From positions 1-64,000 of the forward strand of contig CANOGU010000003.1 in the NCBI GenBank assembly GCA_947565635.1: a DNA stretch of 64,000 nucleotides, written 5' to 3'. Shown piece by piece: positions 36,971 to 45,175 of the stretch. The position numbers and the translations under genes are program-made. The stretch is from an uncultured Lactobacillus sp. Its GTDB lineage: Bacteria > Bacillota > Bacilli > Lactobacillales > Lactobacillaceae. The notes beneath the pieces are model-generated. The model saw nothing but the letters and a program-made list of their open reading frames with translations, did no database searches and was not told the DNA's origin. Position 1 is the first letter of the stretch, and every line of letters begins with the position of its first letter.

Positions 36971-38152
36971 ATGATTAGTATCCTAATTAACGACATAATC
37001 CCAATTTTGGTGATTATGTTACTAGGTTATCTCTGCGGAAAGTTTTACTTTTTCGATAATGATCAGAGACAAGGACTAAACAAATTGGTTCTTGATATCG
37101 CATTACCAGCAGCTTTATTCATTTCAATTGTTAAAGCTACCAGAAAAATGTTTGCGCAAGATATCATATTAACGTTAATTTCTATTGTTGGTGTGGTAGG
37201 TCTATTTATGCTGAGCTACTACTTAGATAAATTATTGTTCCACAGAACTACGCAACAAGCTGCAGTTTGTGCCTTGATTGCGGGTTCTCCAACAATTGGA
37301 TTCCTTGGTTTTGCTGTTTTGGACCCTATTTATGGAAATAATGCAACGACTAACTTAGTTATTGGTATTGTATCTATTGTAGTTAATGCAATTACTATTC
37401 CTTTAGGATTAGCACTAATTAATAAAGGACAGGCAGCTACTAAGAAGCAGGCAACTTCAAATCCTAGTAATAAGGGAACAAAAGTAGAAGTAGAGGATAT
37501 AAAAGGCAAAGGCATAAAGAAAACCAAAAAGAAGGTTATGGTGACTATTCCTGATGGTATTCCGGTTACTGATGCTGAAGCAAAGGCCTTGAAAGAAAAA
37601 GGTATAGAGCGTGAAATTGATTTAGCTCGAGCAGAAATTGCTGATCATGCAGATGAGCCTCATAAGTCAATGAATCCAACTTTGAAGTCTGTTATTAATG
37701 CAATTAAGCAACCAGTTGCTGCTGCTCCATTGATTGCAGTTATTTTAGTTTTAATTGGTATTAGAATTCCAACTTCTTGGGCTCCAACTTTTGATTTAAT
37801 TGCTAAGGCTAACGCTGGTGTTGCCGTCTTAGCAGCAGGTTTGGCATTATCTACAGTTAAGTTCTCAATTGATAAAGAAGTTATCTGGAACACATTCTTC
37901 AGATTATTCTTAACACCTGCAGTAATTGTTGTAGCTGCTTATATCTGTGGTATGGGATCTGATCCTACTAAGATTTCAATGCTTTGTTTGGCAACTGGTT
38001 TGCCACCAGCATTTTCTGGAATTATTATTTCTAGTCGCTACAACATTTATGTTAAGGAAGGTGCAAGTTCAGTCGCAGTTTCAACTGTATTCTTTGCAGT
38101 AAGCTGTATTTTCTGGATTTGGCTATTACCAATCTTGGCACATATGTTTTAG
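36971..38152 (+). CDS. AEC-family (auxin efflux carrier / malate permease-like) transporter, candidate oxalate carrier
   Basis: A 393-residue membrane protein with about ten TM segments in two groups (residues about 1-150 and 250-393). They are separated by a charged cytoplasmic linker of roughly 90 residues (KGIKKTKKKVMVTIPDGI and on), longer than in most AEC proteins. The family moves dicarboxylates such as malate. Its divergent position next to oxc-frc suggests import of oxalate or exchange for formate; this is an inference from context. Confidence 0.75.
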   Translation: MISILINDIIPILVIMLLGYLCGKFYFFDNDQRQGLNKLVLDIALPAALFISIVKATRKMFAQDIILTLISIVGVVGLFMLSYYLDKLLFHRTTQQAAVCALIAGSPTIGFLGFAVLDPIYGNNATTNLVIGIVSIVVNAITIPLGLALINKGQAATKKQATSNPSNKGTKVEVEDIKGKGIKKTKKKVMVTIPDGIPVTDAEAKALKEKGIEREIDLARAEIADHADEPHKSMNPTLKSVINAIKQPVAAAPLIAVILVLIGIRIPTSWAPTFDLIAKANAGVAVLAAGLALSTVKFSIDKEVIWNTFFRLFLTPAVIVVAAYICGMGSDPTKISMLCLATGLPPAFSGIIISSRYNIYVKEGASSVAVSTVFFAVSCIFWIWLLPILAHMF

Positions 38153-38175
38153 AGAAAATTTTTGTATATATAATT

Positions 38176-38207
38176 AAGAGACAGGAAGATAATCTGTCTC
38201 TTTTTGT
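38176..38207 (+). terminator. Terminator of the AEC permease gene
   Basis: AAGAGACAG / CTGTCTCTTTTT stem with a loop of about 10 bases. Confidence 0.75.
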
Positions 38208-38219
38208 TAGGAATAAAAA

Positions 38220-38483
38220 ATGATTGATAATAAAAATTTATTGAAACTTTTACGAATTGAATTGCGAAAGATGAGTAATGGTAACAAACTTAAATTTTTA
38301 ACTTATAAAAAGGATCGCAGCATTCTTGTGGAAAAGAATGGGAATAATTTTCGAGTTGTTGAAAATGGCTATCACAAAATTGTTTGGAATAATTTGACTG
38401 AAGCAGAAGTTTTAAAAAGAATAAAAAAATTGCAAAAAATAGAATTTCCTAGAAGTAATAAATTGTACTTGGTAAAAGATTAA
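38220..38483 (+). CDS. Hypothetical protein, 87 residues
   Basis: A small basic cytoplasmic protein ([39 protein letters not shown]) with no recognised family. AGGA precedes the ATG at a good distance and the frame ends cleanly, supporting a real gene. It lies directly before an enolase pseudogene, so both may belong to a degraded accessory segment. Confidence 0.5.
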   Translation: MIDNKNLLKLLRIELRKMSNGNKLKFLTYKKDRSILVEKNGNNFRVVENGYHKIVWNNLTEAEVLKRIKKLQKIEFPRSNKLYLVKD

Positions 38484-39109
38484 AGAAACAAATGTTAATA
38501 TTGAAATTAATAACGCCTTAGGGGAAAAGAGTTCATGTAATCAAACTGCAATTGATAATTTAATAATTGGTTTAGATGGTACGCCAAATAAGGCGCGGCT
38601 TGGCGCTAAGGTAATTTTAGGTGTTTCAATGGCAGTTTATAGAGCTGCAGCTAAATCTAAAAACGACCCTCTATACCAATATTTAGGGGACTGTGATTTG
38701 GGATAATTTTGAAAAGTTTACTGCTAAATTTGGTAACAGGATACAAGTAGTGGCAGATGATAACGTGTGGACTAATCCTAATTTGGTTAGAAAGGCTATT
38801 AAAGATAAGCTATGTAACGTGGTAGTAATTAAGGTTAACCAAATTGGTACAATAACTGAAACTTTAGAAGCGATCAGGTTAGCTAGAAAGAATAATATGA
38901 CCACTATGGTATCTCACCGCTCAGGTGAAACTGGAGATACATTTATCGCTGACTTTATAGTTGCTACTAATGCAGCTGAATTAAAATCAGGTGCATCAGC
39001 ACGTAATGAATGTGTTGAAAAATACAATCGCTTATTGGAAATTGAACAGGAAATAGGTGTAGAAAACGAGCGCTTGGCACATTTTCCCAATAATATAGAT
39101 ATGGACTAA
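38484..39109 (+). pseudogene. eno: Enolase pseudogene, N-terminally truncated with an internal deletion and frameshift
   Basis: Two enolase pieces lie in different frames. The first (about 38485-38705) reads [19 protein letters not shown] and DPLYQYLGD, matching about residues 70-140 of enolases, and ends at TAA. The second (38693-39109) resumes with FGNRIQVVADDNVWTN, IKVNQIGTITETLEAI and SHRSGETGDTFIAD, matching about residues 290 to the C-terminus. The first 70 residues and the central 150 are gone, including part of the metal site. The second frame alone could yield a 138-residue protein but not an active enolase. Confidence 0.9.
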
Positions 39110-39149
39110 AAATAGATAAAAAAATAGTAATCAGAAAATAATACTTCAA

Positions 39150-39186
39150 ACATAAAAAAGACAGATCATATTGATCTGTCTTTTTA
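39150..39186. terminator. Terminator between the enolase remnant and the DUF4097 gene
   Basis: AAAAAAGACAGATCA / TGATCTGTCTTTTT with a short loop, usable from both strands. Confidence 0.85.
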
Positions 39187-39190
39187 CTCA

Positions 39191-39907
39191 CTATTTGATT
39201 TTAATATCGCCGTCTTGTGTAGAAGCAGTTAATACATTGGAGCTATTTTTATTTTCTATAAAAGTGCTGCTTGATGAGCTATCTTTAACCTTAATATCTC
39301 CATCGCTTGTGTCAAGTTTATAACCGGTGAAAGTGGAATCACTTACCTTGATATCGCCGTCATCTGTATTAACTTTAAAACCATTTTTGCTGATTAATTT
39401 ACTAATGTTAATGTCGCCATCATTGGTATCTATTTTGCCATGTGGAGCTTTTAAGTTAGTGATGTCAATATCGCCATCATTTGTATCAACAGATATTGAA
39501 TTAGTAGTTGCAATATTTTCAATTTCAATATCGCCGTCATTAGTGGACAAAGTTACATCTTTCAACAGCTGCTTAGGCACTGTAATGGTAATTGTAGGAT
39601 CTCCATTAATATGGTGGATACCAGAAGCCGATTGTTTAATAGTTAATGCACCATTTTTTCTGTTAACAGTTGGTTTTAAATTTTTAGGACCAGCATATTC
39701 GACTTTATATTTATCTCCGTATTTAACAGAAATATCGGAAATAGCCACTGAAACTGCAAGTTTATTAAAACCTTGATTGCTAATAGTGGTTTTGATTTCT
39801 GGTTTACTGTCATCATGGTTTGAAACAATAATACTGCAAGCTGAAAGCAGGATTACTAATGAAGATAATACAGGTATTAAGATAAACTTTTTATTATTAT
39901 TTTTCAT
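39191..39907 (-). CDS. DUF4097-type repeat lipoprotein
   Basis: A 238-residue exported lipoprotein. The signal peptide ends in LLSAC with C24 as lipid site. From residue 120 on there are six copies of a T-x-DGDI-x-(I/V) unit (DGDI at about 124, 144, 163, 183, 202 and 232), spaced 19-20 residues except the last. This gives a right- or left-handed beta-helix-like stack expected for DUF4097. The family is of unknown function and often associated with envelope-stress systems, but no such partner is adjacent here. Confidence 0.8.
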   Translation of the reverse strand: MKNNNKKFILIPVLSSLVILLSACSIIVSNHDDSKPEIKTTISNQGFNKLAVSVAISDISVKYGDKYKVEYAGPKNLKPTVNRKNGALTIKQSASGIHHINGDPTITITVPKQLLKDVTLSTNDGDIEIENIATTNSISVDTNDGDIDITNLKAPHGKIDTNDGDINISKLISKNGFKVNTDDGDIKVSDSTFTGYKLDTSDGDIKVKDSSSSSTFIENKNSSNVLTASTQDGDIKIK

Positions 39908-39989
39908 AATAAACTCCTAAGATATAGTTAGAATTAATTATCTTATATTTATTAAACGAAGTAAACTAAATGAATAATGGAGAGATTTT

Positions 39990-40442
39990 ATGAAAAAATT
40001 ACCACCAATTCAAAAAATCCTAGAAGCTTATACTGCAATTGTGGATAAACATGTGAATTTAACAAAAGATCAGGCAGAAGTAACTTCATCTAATGGAGCC
40101 AAAACTTACACAGTAAATTGGGATGATGATGTGTACCATTCAAATGATAATGCCAGCTATTGGCAAGGCTATGCTGGATATCCAGTGATTGCCGTCTTGA
40201 TGCTTCAAGAAAAATTGCCATATGATCAAAAGTTAGCTAATAATTTTGCAAATGTTAATTGGAATGAGATAAATAAAAAATACAAGCGAAATTACATTAA
40301 GGCAGCTGCAGATGTAATTGAAGAAAAGGGATTAGACGAAGAAAAAGTTATGGCTGAACTTGAAAGAGTTTATGCAGACTTAAAGCAGTTATCAATTACA
40401 ATTAAGCGTGGCTCTCTTCGTCCACCGAAAGTGAAAAAGTAG
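39990..40442 (+). CDS. Hypothetical protein, 150 residues
   Basis: A cytoplasmic protein with an aromatic-rich segment (ASYWQGYAGYPVIAVLML, about residues 56-73) and a basic C-terminus (TIKRGSLRPPKVKK). No family is named with confidence. AGAG lies upstream of the ATG. It is divergent from the DUF4097 gene. Possibly a conserved lactobacillus protein. Confidence 0.55.
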   Translation: MKKLPPIQKILEAYTAIVDKHVNLTKDQAEVTSSNGAKTYTVNWDDDVYHSNDNASYWQGYAGYPVIAVLMLQEKLPYDQKLANNFANVNWNEINKKYKRNYIKAAADVIEEKGLDEEKVMAELERVYADLKQLSITIKRGSLRPPKVKK

Positions 40443-40470
40443 CTAAGATTTAATTTTTAATGTTACTATT

Positions 40471-40914
40471 CTACGCTTTACTTTTTAGCCAATTCTTATA
40501 TATTTCAACTAGATCTGTATTAATAGGGTCGTTTTCAGCTTCAGGATTACCTTGATTTTTAACCATAATCATTCCTGCTAAAACATTAGGATCATCTGGA
40601 AAGGCTGGTCGATTATTAGCAATTACAATATTGGTGGGATAACCATAACCATCATTACGTTTTTCTTTTAAATAACGACGACAGTGTATTTCAAGTTTTG
40701 TTCCAGGATTTAATACTCCTAGTCCTTTAAATCCTTTAGTTAAATTGAATAATAAATATTCTGGTAATTTTAAATCTATATTGTTCAGATTCTTACAATT
40801 GCGCATGTATACTATAGGGCGATAATAAAATGTTCCATTGTTATCAACACTTTGTTGAATCCCGTAGCGACAAAATATTCCAATAATTTTAACATTTTCA
40901 TAAGTTCCTTGCAT
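40471..40914 (-). CDS. Hypothetical protein, 147 residues
   Basis: A soluble protein with no recognised domain. It has FYYRPIVYMRNCKNLNNIDLKL and LNPGTKLEIHCRRYLKEK, a pattern suggestive of a small beta-barrel, but this is not established. Its RBS region is GAGGAG. It is convergent with the gene at 39990 and lies upstream of the pepD terminator. Confidence 0.5.
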   Translation of the reverse strand: MQGTYENVKIIGIFCRYGIQQSVDNNGTFYYRPIVYMRNCKNLNNIDLKLPEYLLFNLTKGFKGLGVLNPGTKLEIHCRRYLKEKRNDGYGYPTNIVIANNRPAFPDDPNVLAGMIMVKNQGNPEAENDPINTDLVEIYKNWLKSKA

Positions 40915-41035
40915 ATTATGTTCTCCTCTTTATCTTTTAGATATATTTTTCATATTATATATACGCAAAGAATACCCAAAATTTTTTATTAATTTTTTGA
41001 TAATAAAAATGGAGTGAAGATAATATCCTAGACCA

Positions 41036-41087
41036 TAAAAAAGAACGTTAAATTTTACACTCAACGTTCTTTTTATATCATGAATTT
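41036..41087. terminator. Terminator of pepD
   Basis: AAAAAAGAACGTT / AACGTTCTTTTT around a loop of about 13 bases. Confidence 0.8.
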
Positions 41088-41094
41088 TTACAAA

Positions 41095-42510
41095 TTAATC
41101 AAGTAAATCGTATTTCAAAGTCATTAATCCGTGACCTTCGTTAACCATGTTACCTAGTAATTCGACAGTATTATTGTAGACTGTATCAGCCATCTTTTGA
41201 TTTGCTTCATTAAGCTTATCTTGAAGTTCATCACCAGAATATTTCTCGACTTCTTTATCAGTTTCGTGTTGAATCTTATGGCACTGTGCAAGACTCTTTT
41301 GTTCAAAGTCAGCTTCTAATTCACCGTAAACGCGGAAATTAGTGTCACCTAATTGGGCAGTTAATTTGTTTAACCAAAAGATCTTGTTTAAATCAAACTT
41401 AGGACCAGTTTGGAAACTTGCTGGAGTAGTAGTGATATTAGTGTAGAAAGGAACCATGCTATTAAAAGTATTTGGTCCAAATGCTAACCATTGAACACCA
41501 GCAATTTTTTCTGGAACATCATTTCTAATTTGTAAAATATGAGTTTCAAAGTTTCTGTTAATACCAATCGGACGGAAAGTTTTCTTTTGTTCAGCACTAC
41601 CTTGATCACCGTATGCGTCAAAAGGAGTGTCTTGGTAGTGAGAACTTTCAGCCCACTTAATATCTTCAATACTGATTTTACGGTTTGCATGGCAAATAAA
41701 TGGTTGATCTTGGTCACTTGGTTCGCCGCCAAAATCAGGGTCAAAGTAATTGTGAATGTACCAAGCTCGAGGATTATTGTAGTGAGCATCTTTGATTGTT
41801 GATGAGCCAAAAATATGACGTAAATTGTAGCCTTCGAGATCTGGATTTAAGTGATATTCTTCAATTAAATCTTTAAGATCTTTTGATGAAGCAAAATCAT
41901 CGTCATCAAAATAAAATTCATCAATGTTTAAACGGTTAGGTGCAATAACATAAGCATTATCTGGAATACGTCTAGCAGCCCAGTGGTGTCCACCAATAGT
42001 TTCAAGATACCAAATTTCATTCTTATCAGAAAAGGCCATACCGTTCATTTCGTAAGTACCATACTTTTCGAGTAGATAACCTACACGTTCAACACCTTCA
42101 TATGCAGAGTGAATGTAAGGAAGGGTCAAGGTAACAAAATCTTCTTCACCTAAGCCGCCTTCTTTAAGCAAGGGATCGATTCCTTGAATACGTGAGTTAG
42201 TAGTAATTGTTTCAGTTGCAGTCATAGCGATATTATCTGAATTGATGCCAGCAGCTGCCCAGATTCCATTTTCTCCAGATGCATCAGGAGCGCTGGTGTA
42301 GCGAAGTGGATTAGGAAGAAGATCTTTGTCGTCAATCTTTTGATGGCTAATTACGCTTTCGTAGTGCTTAGGTTGATCTTTTGGCATTACCACGTCGAAT
42401 CTTTCAGGGATAATGGTACGACCGCCATCTTCACTCCGAGCGATCATTGTTGAACCATCAATAGTTGCGTCTTTTCCGACTAAGATAGTAGTACATTCGG
42501 TTTGTTTCAT
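41095..42510 (-). CDS. pepD: Family C69 dipeptidase (PepD)
   Basis: A 471-residue Ntn-hydrolase-fold dipeptidase for intracellular peptide breakdown. The expected nucleophile is Cys6 in TECTTILVGK, exposed after removal of a short propeptide or acting directly as in lactobacillar PepDA. Other family blocks are STMIARSEDGG, MAFSDKNEIWYLETIGGHHWAARR and VIAPNRLNID. Monocistronic. AAAGGAG precedes the start. Gram-positive lactobacilli usually carry several paralogues. Confidence 0.93.
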   Translation of the reverse strand: MKQTECTTILVGKDATIDGSTMIARSEDGGRTIIPERFDVVMPKDQPKHYESVISHQKIDDKDLLPNPLRYTSAPDASGENGIWAAAGINSDNIAMTATETITTNSRIQGIDPLLKEGGLGEEDFVTLTLPYIHSAYEGVERVGYLLEKYGTYEMNGMAFSDKNEIWYLETIGGHHWAARRIPDNAYVIAPNRLNIDEFYFDDDDFASSKDLKDLIEEYHLNPDLEGYNLRHIFGSSTIKDAHYNNPRAWYIHNYFDPDFGGEPSDQDQPFICHANRKISIEDIKWAESSHYQDTPFDAYGDQGSAEQKKTFRPIGINRNFETHILQIRNDVPEKIAGVQWLAFGPNTFNSMVPFYTNITTTPASFQTGPKFDLNKIFWLNKLTAQLGDTNFRVYGELEADFEQKSLAQCHKIQHETDKEVEKYSGDELQDKLNEANQKMADTVYNNTVELLGNMVNEGHGLMTLKYDLLD

Positions 42511-42660
42511 TAAAAAAAGCTCCTTTTCTATTAACGTATTTATTTATATTTTAAAAGATCTTTCTAATATAAAGCAAACCTTGAAGCTAAATTTACAACA
42601 AATATAAGGTATAATTTTGGTAAAGCATAAAGTTTCTGAAAGCATGGGAGGAATTAATCG

Positions 42661-43896
42661 ATGAATTATGGAGAGAAAGCACCAGCACTTTGGGATGCAA
42701 TTAAGAATGAAGAAAAAAGGCAAGAAGATACCATAGAGTTAATTGCATCAGAAAATATTGTTTCCGATGCTGTCAGAGAAGCACAAGGTTCAGTTTTAAC
42801 TAATAAATATGCAGAAGGATATCCCGGTAAAAGATATTACGGTGGTTGTCAATATATTGATCAAGTAGAACAATTGGCGATTGACTATGCTAAAAAATTA
42901 TTTAATGCAGAATATGTGAATGTCCAACCACACTCTGGGTCACAAGCTAATATGACTGTTTATAATGCTCTATTAAAACCAGGAGATACAATTTTGGGTA
43001 TGGGAATGGATGCAGGGGGCCACCTTACCCATGGCTCAAAAGTTAATTTTTCAGGAAAAATTTTTAATTCTGTTAGTTATGACCTAAATCCAGAAACTGA
43101 AGAGTTAGATTTTGATAAAATTCATCAGATTGCTTTAGAAAATAAGCCTAAATTAATTATTGCTGGTGCTTCTGCATATAGCAGAATTATTGACTGGCAA
43201 AAATTTCGCGATATTGCTGACGAAGTTGGTGCTTATTTAATGGTTGATATGGCCCATATTGCAGGTTTAGTTGCAGTGGGTGCTCATCCAAGTCCACTTC
43301 CAGTTGCTGATGTTGTAACTACTACTACCCATAAGACTTTGCGTGGTCCACGTGGAGGGATGATTTTATCTAATAATAAGGAATTAGGTAAAAAAATTGA
43401 TTCTGCTCTCTTTCCAGGAACGCAAGGTGGACCACTAGAGCATGTTATTGCTGCAAAGGCTCAAGCATTTTATGAAGATTTGCAGCCAGAATTTACTCAA
43501 TACATTGATCAAGTAATTAAGAATTCAAAAGCCATGGCTGAAGAATTTAAAAATAGCAAAAATATTCGCGTGGTTTCAGGTGGAACTGATAATCACTTGA
43601 TGATTATTGATATTACCAAGACCGGCGTAACAGGAAAAGATGCCCAAAATTTACTAGACTCTGTAAATATTACGACTAACAAAGAGTCTATTCCTGGTGA
43701 TAAGCGAAGCCCATTTATTACTAGTGGATTAAGAATTGGGACACCAGCAATAACTAGCCGAGGCTTTAAGGAATCTGATGCTAAAGAAGTTGCTAAAATA
43801 ATTATTGAAGTTTTGGATAATCCTGAAGATGCAGGAGTATTAGCTCAGGCAAAAGAAAGAGTTAATGATTTAGTTACTAAATACCCTATCAAATAA
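42661..43896 (+). CDS. glyA: Serine hydroxymethyltransferase
   Basis: Interconverts serine and glycine with tetrahydrofolate, a main source of one-carbon units. The 411-residue PLP enzyme has K225 in [14 protein letters not shown] and the folate/substrate blocks [16 protein letters not shown] and [17 protein letters not shown] precedes the ATG. No terminator is obvious after the stop, where the trp leader promoter begins almost at once. Confidence 0.97.
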   Translation: MNYGEKAPALWDAIKNEEKRQEDTIELIASENIVSDAVREAQGSVLTNKYAEGYPGKRYYGGCQYIDQVEQLAIDYAKKLFNAEYVNVQPHSGSQANMTVYNALLKPGDTILGMGMDAGGHLTHGSKVNFSGKIFNSVSYDLNPETEELDFDKIHQIALENKPKLIIAGASAYSRIIDWQKFRDIADEVGAYLMVDMAHIAGLVAVGAHPSPLPVADVVTTTTHKTLRGPRGGMILSNNKELGKKIDSALFPGTQGGPLEHVIAAKAQAFYEDLQPEFTQYIDQVIKNSKAMAEEFKNSKNIRVVSGGTDNHLMIIDITKTGVTGKDAQNLLDSVNITTNKESIPGDKRSPFITSGLRIGTPAITSRGFKESDAKEVAKIIIEVLDNPEDAGVLAQAKERVNDLVTKYPIK

Positions 43897-43902
43897 AAGC
43901 TA

Positions 43903-43931
43903 TTGACAGAAAAATATAAGCCAATTACAAT
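43903..43931 (+). promoter_or_regulatory. Promoter of the trpXYZ leader
   Basis: Consensus TTGACA (43903-43908), a 17-base spacer and TACAAT (43926-43931). Confidence 0.75.
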
Positions 43932-43961
43932 ATAATTAAATTTTTTAAGGAGTAGTTAATT

Positions 43962-44012
43962 ATGAATACACAAGCTAAGTTTATGAAAAATAATCGTTGG
44001 CAAGGCCAGTAA
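43962..44012 (+). CDS. Trp leader peptide, 16 residues
   Basis: A short frame with a strong AAGGAG 9 bases upstream encodes MNTQAKFMKNNRWQGQ and stops at TAA (44010-44012). A single Trp codon (TGG, 43998-44000) lies four codons before the stop. The downstream RNA can form mutually exclusive hairpins, so the peptide probably serves to sense Trp-tRNA charging during translation. It precedes trpXYZ. The reading frame is too short for normal gene finding. Confidence 0.7.
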   Translation: MNTQAKFMKNNRWQGQ

Positions 44013-44013
44013 A

Positions 44014-44119
44014 TCAGGTTGTTAAGCAAGATGCAACCTGAAAGACTCAGATTGTATCTGTGCTGGCTGTGTATTTATTGTGGTCTGCATGGAAAGAACA
44101 TGCAGACCTTTTTCTTTTT
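44014..44119 (+). promoter_or_regulatory. Putative Trp transcription attenuator
   Basis: Strands in order: 1, CAGGTTG (44015-44021); 2, CAACCTG (44034-44040), which pairs with 1. ATGCAACC (44031-44038) can instead pair with GGT(C)TGCAT (44082-44090), the 5' arm of the terminator. That terminator is GGTCTGCATG / CATGCAGACC (44082-44108) with a T-rich tail. This gives a 1:2, 2:3, 3:4 scheme. A ribosome paused at the Trp codon would reach about to strand 1 and favour 2:3, letting transcription continue. Confidence 0.65.
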
Positions 44120-44134
44120 GTGATAAAAAAGTAA

Positions 44135-44171
44135 CAGGAATCTGCATGTGAAGGTGGATTCCTGTTTTTTT
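44135..44171 (+). terminator. Second terminator just before trpX
   Basis: CAGGAATC (44135-44142) / GATTCCTG (44157-44164) with a 14-base loop and a T run that ends at the GGAG of the trpX ribosome binding site. Confidence 0.65.
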
Positions 44172-44182
44172 GGAGAAAAATT

Positions 44183-45175
44183 ATGAAAAGAATGTATGGA
44201 TTAATTGTAATTTTAATAGCTTTTCTAACCATAGCTTTTTTTGGAGAAAATAAACAAAAAGAAGAAAATAATAAAATTCCCCGAGTTGGTGTGTTAACTC
44301 TTATGCGTCATCAAGCTCTTGATGAGATATATCGCGGCTTTCGCAATGAATTGAAAGAAGAAGGCTACGTAAATGGAAAAAATATCAAAATTGACTATCA
44401 AAATGCAAATAATGATCAGAGTAATTTACGTACGATGGCAACAAAGCTAACTGATGAGGAATCAAGAGTGTTAGTTGGAATTACCACTCCAGCAGCGCAA
44501 GCATTAGCAAATACAACGAATAAAATTCCAATAATTTTAGGTGCTGTAACAAGTCCAAAAACTAGTGAGCTAGTAAAAAATGAAAGACATCCCGAAAAAA
44601 ATATTACTGGTGTATCAGATGCTGCTCCAATTAGGCAACAATTAGATTTAATTAAGGAATTTTTGCCTAATTTAAAAACTTTAGGAGTAATTTATACTTC
44701 TAGTGATTCTTCTGCAGTTAGCGGCTTTCATGAGATTGAGCGTGAATGTAAAAAGAGAGAAATAAATTTAAAATCTTTTTCAATTGCAAATAGTAATGAC
44801 CTTAATCAAGTTTCAGAGCAGATGTTTAGTCAGGTAGATGCCGTCATTGTACCAACTGATAATACAATTGCTGGAGCGATGGAAACATTAGTTAAAAATG
44901 GTAATGCTGCTAAAAAGCCAATTTTTCCTGCAGCAGCAACTATGGTAAAACAAGGCGGTCTTGCAACTTATAGTGTTAATCAATATGAGTTAGGAAAAAT
45001 GACTGGAAAGATGACTATTGAAATTTTAAAGGGTAAAAAAGTTAGTTCTTTACCAATCGAAAGAGTGAAAAAGGGAGAACCGATCGTTAATTTAAAAGAA
45101 GCCAGAGAATTAAATCTTCAAGTACCGCAAAGATTTTTAGAAGAATGTCAGAAAAAAGGAGTTGTATATAGATGA
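44183..45175 (+). CDS. trpX: Tryptophan ABC transporter substrate-binding protein TrpX
   Basis: A 330-residue extracytoplasmic binding protein of the ABC_sub_bind family (KIPRVGVLTLMRHQALDEIYRGF, then SGFHEIERECKKREINL). The N-terminus is a hydrophobic anchor (about 5-21) without a lipobox Cys, as in streptococcal TrpX. It overlaps trpY by 4 bases (ATGA). The binding specificity is inferred from family resemblance and from the Trp-containing leader peptide upstream. Confidence 0.85.
   Translation: MKRMYGLIVILIAFLTIAFFGENKQKEENNKIPRVGVLTLMRHQALDEIYRGFRNELKEEGYVNGKNIKIDYQNANNDQSNLRTMATKLTDEESRVLVGITTPAAQALANTTNKIPIILGAVTSPKTSELVKNERHPEKNITGVSDAAPIRQQLDLIKEFLPNLKTLGVIYTSSDSSAVSGFHEIERECKKREINLKSFSIANSNDLNQVSEQMFSQVDAVIVPTDNTIAGAMETLVKNGNAAKKPIFPAAATMVKQGGLATYSVNQYELGKMTGKMTIEILKGKKVSSLPIERVKKGEPIVNLKEARELNLQVPQRFLEECQKKGVVYR

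Noticed and set aside
38693..39109. A 138-residue protein as a separate functional gene
   Set aside because: It is the C-terminal enolase fragment; the N-terminal fragment precedes it in another frame, so it is a pseudogene part.
39327..39776. A 149-codon plus-strand frame opposite the DUF4097 gene
   Set aside because: It is a shadow of the repeat gene on the minus strand, which has a lipobox and a clear family.
41484..41810. Overlapping frames on both strands inside pepD
   Set aside because: They are shadows of a well-supported C69 peptidase gene.
44140..44165. GAAGGTGGATTCC looked like a T-box core before trpX
   Set aside because: It lacks the TGGNACCGCG continuation and Stem I features. 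It is simply part of the second terminator's loop and arm.
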